From an uncultured Oscillospiraceae bacterium (GTDB taxonomy: Bacteria; Bacillota; Clostridia; Oscillospirales; Oscillospiraceae), in the NCBI GenBank assembly GCA_944385405.1, contig CALWXB010000021.1, forward strand, positions 1 through 34,827: a stretch of DNA of 34,827 bases, read 5' to 3'. Of this stretch, positions 31,334 to 34,827 are shown one piece after another. How positions within the stretch are numbered: the first letter of the stretch is position 1; each line of letters starts with the position of its first letter. The position numbers and the translations under genes are program-made. The notes under the pieces are model-generated. The model ran no database searches and was not told where the DNA came from. It saw only the letters and a program-made list of their open reading frames with translations.

Positions 31334-31373
31334 AAAACCGGCGGACGGCTATTGGCCGTTCGCCGGTTTTTCT
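31334..31373. terminator. Terminator between the pot operon and polC
   Basis: ACCGGCGGACGGC (31337-31349) pairs with GCCGTTCGCCGGT (31355-31367), with one G-T wobble, flanked by A-rich and T-rich runs on either side (A31332-31337, TTTTT 31367-31371). It works for both converging transcripts. Confidence 0.92.
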
Positions 31374-31374
31374 T

Positions 31375-34300
31375 TCAGAACAGGGTCATCTGACTGGTCT
31401 CTGCCATACCGGCAAAGGCACCCAGGGCCTTGAGCTGCTCGATATGGGTCTTGGAGAGTTTGTTGCAGCACATGGCAAACTCCTCAATGGAGATGAAAGT
31501 CTTCCCCTTCCGCTTCTCCACCGTGTCCAGCGCCGCCGCCTCACCCAGACCATGGACGGAGGTGAAGGGCGGCAGGAGCCCGTTCTCCGTTACCTTGAAC
31601 TTGGTGGCGTCGGACTCGTAGATATTGATGGTGTCAAAGTGGAAGCCCCGGAGATAGAACTCGTAGCACACCTCCAGGGTGGTCATCATGGCCTGCTCCA
31701 CAGCAGTGGCATCCTTGTTGTTCTCGATCTCCCGGATCTTGCGCTTCACCGCATCCTTCCCCGCGCAGCAGAACTCCGCGTCGAAGGCCTTGGCCCGGAC
31801 GGAGAAGAAGGTCGCATAGAACGCCAGGGGCTCGTGGACCTTGTACCAGGCGATGCGGAAGGCCATCATGACGTAGGCCACAGCGTGGGCCTTAGGGAAG
31901 AGATAGCCAATCTTGGCCAGGGAGTCGATGTACCACTCCGGCACCTCATGCTCCCGCATGGCCTCCACCCAGCCCTCGTCGAAGCCGCCTTTTTTCACCT
32001 TACCCTTCCGGACCTTCTCCATGATCTTGAAGCTCATCTTGGGGTCCAGACCCTTGGAGATGAGGTAGAGCATGATGTCATCCCGGCAGCCCACTGTCTC
32101 CAGAACGGTGGCGGTGCCGCTGACGATCAGCTCCCGAGCGTTGCCCAGCCACACGTCGGTGCCGTGGGAGAAGCCGGAAAGTCGCACCAGGGTGTTGAAG
32201 TCCTTGGGCTGGGTGTCCATCAGCATCTGCCGGGTGAAACGGGTGTTGAACTCCGGGATGGCCACGGCACCGGTGGGACCCAGCAGCTCGTCGTCCTCAT
32301 AGCCCAGCACCTTGCTGGAGGTGAAGATGGACATGGTATCCGGATCGTCCAGGGGGATGGAATGGGGGTCCACACCGGTGAGGTCCTGCATCATGCGCAC
32401 CATGGTGGGGTCATCGTGTCCCAGCATGTCCAGCTTCAGGATGTTGGCCTCCATGGAGTGATATTCAAAATGGGTGGTGATGGTGTCGGAATCGTCGGCA
32501 TCCGCCGGATGCTGGACCGGGCAGAAGTCCTCCATGTCCTTGTCGTCCGGTACCACCACCAGACCTCCGGGGTGCTGACCCGTGGTACGGCGCACGCCCA
32601 CACAGCCCAGCGTCAAACGGTTCTCCTCCGCCCGGCCGGCCACCATGCTGTTTTCCTCCAGATACTTCTTCACGAAGCCGTAGGCGGTCTTTTCCGCCAA
32701 AGTACCGATGGTGCCCGCCCGGAACACCTGGGTCTCGCCGAACATCTCGATGGCATGCCGGTGGGCCCGGGCCTGGTACTCGCCGGAGAAGTTCAGGTCG
32801 ATATCCGGTACCTTGCCGCCGCCGAAGCCCAGGAACGTCTCAAAGGGGATGTCGAAGCCGTCCTTGACATAGGGGGTCCCGCACTGGGGGCACACTTTGT
32901 CCGGCATATCGGCTCCGCAGCCGTAGGAGCCGTCCAGAATGAACTCGCTGTGCTTGCAGTTGGGACAGCGGTAGTGGGGCGGCAGGGAGTTCACCTCCGT
33001 GATGCCGGACATATAAGCCACCAGAGATGAACCAACGGACCCTCGGGAGCCTACCAGGTACCCGTTCTCCAGGCTTCGCTGCACCAGCTTCTGGGCGGAC
33101 ATGTACACCACGTCGTATTTGCCCAGGATGCCGCCCAGCTCCACATTCAGCCGGTCTACGATCAGCTGCGGCGGGTCCTCGCCGTAAAGCCGGTGGACCT
33201 TCTCCCACACCAGACGGTTGAGCTCCTCCTCGGAGTTCTCCAGCCGGGGCGGGAACAGCTCCTTGGGCAGCAGCTCAAAGGTCTCGACCTGGTCCGCCAC
33301 CAGCCGGGTGTTGGTCACCACCACCTCATAGGCCTTCTCCTTGCCCAAATAGTCGAACTCCCGGAGCATTTCATCGGTAGTCTTAAAGTAGATGGGCAGC
33401 GGCTCGTTGGCATCCGGGAACTTCTTGGAGGCCAGCAGGATGTGGCGGTACACCTCGTCCTCCGGCTCCAGGAAGTGAACGTCGCCGGTGGCGCATACGG
33501 GCTTGCCCAGCTCCTCTCCCAGCCGCACCACGATGCGGTTAAACTCCTTCAGGTCCTCCTGGGACTGCACATCCCCGTTGCGCAGCATGAACTGGTTGTT
33601 GCACAGGGGCTGGATCTCCAGATAGTCGTAAAAGGAGGCGATGCGCTTGAGCTCGTCCCAGTCCTTGTGGTCCGCCACCGCCCGGAACAGCTCGCCCGCC
33701 TCGCAGGCGGAGCCCACGATCACGCCCTCCCGGCGCTCTTTCAAAAGGCTCTTGGGGATGATGGGCACTCGTTTGAAGTACTTCAGGTTGGACGCAGAGA
33801 TCATCTGGTAGAGATTCTTCAGTCCCACCTTGTTCCGGGCCAGGAGGATGATGTGCTTGGGGAAACGGTTGGACTTGCTGCCCAAGGGCCGGAGCTTTTC
33901 CATCTCGGCGTTCACCGCCTGGAGGGTGTGGATGCCACGCTCATGAAGCATCTTCCAAAAGGGGATCAGCATGTAGCCCACCGTAGCCGCATCGTCGCTG
34001 GCCCGGTGATGGTTGAAAGCCGGCAGGTCCAGATGCTCGGCCACGATGTCCAGCTTGTACTTCCCCAGCCCCGGCAGCAGGTTCTGTGCCAGGATCAGAG
34101 AGTCCACATAGGTGGGCTGGAACGGCAGGCCAACTTTTTTGCACCCCGCCCGGATGAAGCCGATATCAAACTCGGCGTTGTGGGCGGCCAGTGGACGGCC
34201 GTTCACGAATTTCAAAAATTCCGCCAGCGCCTCTTTCAGCTGCGGCGCGTCCTTGAGCATCTCGTCGGTGATGCCGGTGAGTCCGATAATCTCCGGCGTC

Positions 34301-34827
34301 AGGCGGCGGTTGGGATTCACGAAGGTCTGGAACCGCTCCGCCACCTGGCCGTCCCGCAGCACCACCGCGCCGATCTCCGTGATGGCCTCCCGGTCCACCT
34401 TCAATCCGGTGGTCTCGATGTCGAAGCACACGAACTCCCCGTCCAACGGGCAGTCATCCGTACCGTGGACCGCCACCCGGTCGTCCACGTTGTTGACAAA
34501 ATACCCCTCTACGCCGTAGAGGATCTTGATCTTGTCCCCCGCGGCGTGCCAGGCGTCCGGGAAGGACTGGGCCACGCCGTGGTCCGTGATGGCGATGGCG
34601 GGATGGCCCCAGCGGATGGCCGTCTGGATGGCCTCCTTGGTATCCGTCAGGGCGTCCATGTTGCTCATGCGGGTATGGAGGTGCAGCTCCACACGCTTTT
34701 CCGGAGCAGTATCCTGCCGCTTGGCGTGGGACGCTTCCTGGATGTGGTAGGGGTTGAGCTGGATGTCCTTGCCGTCCCAGGTGGGCTCCATCTTCCCCTG
34801 GACCCGCAGCCACATGCCGGGCTTCAC
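31375..34827 (-). CDS. polC: DNA polymerase III PolC-type alpha subunit (N-terminus cut by window edge)
   Basis: Main replicative polymerase of low-GC Gram-positive bacteria, with its own proofreading. The visible 1150 residues are the C-terminal part of a protein normally near 1,430; the frame runs on past the edge. Domain order: end of the OB region, PHP (RVELHLHTRMSNMDALTD), a DEDDh 3'-5' exonuclease inserted in PHP (VCFDIETTGL, LAAHNAEFDIGFI, HHRASDDAATVGY), rest of PHP, a zinc finger (CPNC ... CPQC at about residues 645-680), the palm with PDIDLNFSGEYQ, fingers (FPKAHAVAYVMMAFRIAWYK) and a helix-hairpin-helix end (TVEKRKGKTFISIEEF). All catalytic motifs seen are intact. Confidence 0.97.
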   Translation of the reverse strand: MKPGMWLRVQGKMEPTWDGKDIQLNPYHIQEASHAKRQDTAPEKRVELHLHTRMSNMDALTDTKEAIQTAIRWGHPAIAITDHGVAQSFPDAWHAAGDKIKILYGVEGYFVNNVDDRVAVHGTDDCPLDGEFVCFDIETTGLKVDREAITEIGAVVLRDGQVAERFQTFVNPNRRLTPEIIGLTGITDEMLKDAPQLKEALAEFLKFVNGRPLAAHNAEFDIGFIRAGCKKVGLPFQPTYVDSLILAQNLLPGLGKYKLDIVAEHLDLPAFNHHRASDDAATVGYMLIPFWKMLHERGIHTLQAVNAEMEKLRPLGSKSNRFPKHIILLARNKVGLKNLYQMISASNLKYFKRVPIIPKSLLKERREGVIVGSACEAGELFRAVADHKDWDELKRIASFYDYLEIQPLCNNQFMLRNGDVQSQEDLKEFNRIVVRLGEELGKPVCATGDVHFLEPEDEVYRHILLASKKFPDANEPLPIYFKTTDEMLREFDYLGKEKAYEVVVTNTRLVADQVETFELLPKELFPPRLENSEEELNRLVWEKVHRLYGEDPPQLIVDRLNVELGGILGKYDVVYMSAQKLVQRSLENGYLVGSRGSVGSSLVAYMSGITEVNSLPPHYRCPNCKHSEFILDGSYGCGADMPDKVCPQCGTPYVKDGFDIPFETFLGFGGGKVPDIDLNFSGEYQARAHRHAIEMFGETQVFRAGTIGTLAEKTAYGFVKKYLEENSMVAGRAEENRLTLGCVGVRRTTGQHPGGLVVVPDDKDMEDFCPVQHPADADDSDTITTHFEYHSMEANILKLDMLGHDDPTMVRMMQDLTGVDPHSIPLDDPDTMSIFTSSKVLGYEDDELLGPTGAVAIPEFNTRFTRQMLMDTQPKDFNTLVRLSGFSHGTDVWLGNARELIVSGTATVLETVGCRDDIMLYLISKGLDPKMSFKIMEKVRKGKVKKGGFDEGWVEAMREHEVPEWYIDSLAKIGYLFPKAHAVAYVMMAFRIAWYKVHEPLAFYATFFSVRAKAFDAEFCCAGKDAVKRKIREIENNKDATAVEQAMMTTLEVCYEFYLRGFHFDTINIYESDATKFKVTENGLLPPFTSVHGLGEAAALDTVEKRKGKTFISIEEFAMCCNKLSKTHIEQLKALGAFAGMAETSQMTLF

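Noticed and set aside
31444-33030. A 528-codon open frame on the plus strand opposite polC
   Set aside because: Same reasons: antisense to a conserved polymerase, biased composition, no start signal.

Overview
This window looks like core chromosome from an endospore-forming, GC-rich member of the Clostridia, most likely an Oscillospiraceae-type gut bacterium (Flavonifractor/Intestinimonas/Oscillibacter-like). The evidence is a complete spoIIIAA-AH operon, both a DnaE-type and a PolC-type DNA polymerase III alpha subunit, HPr kinase, WhiA, GlmR and RapZ, GGAGG-type ribosome binding sites before most genes, and GC-rich coding sequence with AT-rich sigma-A promoters. Genus is inferred from general likeness only. 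I see no tRNA, rRNA, CRISPR array, insertion sequence, prophage or attachment site, and no gap between genes longer than 300 bases.

Layout. (1) 1-7.5 kb, minus strand: spoIIIAA-AB-AC-AD-AE-AF-AG-AH (the mother-cell half of the SpoIIIA-SpoIIQ channel), then a new vegetative-type promoter and an Asp23/Gls24-family gene, nusB, a terminator, and xseA-xseB-ispA (ispA runs off the left edge). (2) 7.6-11 kb: a cysteine-rich conserved clostridial protein (plus), a DUF3048 lipoprotein, a membrane protein coupled to an XRE regulator (minus), and a DUF4364 winged-helix protein (plus). (3) 11-20.9 kb, minus strand: one long gene string, hprK - ROK glucokinase - murB - rapZ - glmR - whiA - C_GCAxxG_C_C protein - dnaE, read from a promoter near 20.85 kb to a terminator at 10.96 kb. 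It joins carbon sensing, peptidoglycan precursor synthesis, division control and replication. (4) 21-25.7 kb: rpmB (plus) facing der-plsY-gpsA (ribosome assembly GTPase and phospholipid synthesis, minus), then yceD-rpmF and a small unknown gene (minus). (5) 25.8-31.4 kb, plus strand: an RluA-family pseudouridine synthase, then potA-potB-potC-potD (spermidine/putrescine importer) ending in a FlK-like acyl-CoA thioesterase. (6) 31.4 kb to the right edge, minus strand: polC, lacking its N-terminus because of the window boundary.

Most genes are housekeeping and recognised with high confidence. I did not find a clear new multi-gene system. The least explained parts are the cysteine-rich protein opposite spoIIIA with a strong stem-loop before it, an XRE/membrane pair whose promoter is bracketed by perfect 10-bp inverted repeats, a three-way-junction-like leader before rpmB, a foldable hprK leader, the thioesterase attached to the polyamine operon, and a small unknown protein at 25.3-25.7 kb. 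Eleven promoters could be proposed; ten are sigma-A-like with 17-18 bp spacers and one, before spoIIIAA, resembles sigma-E.
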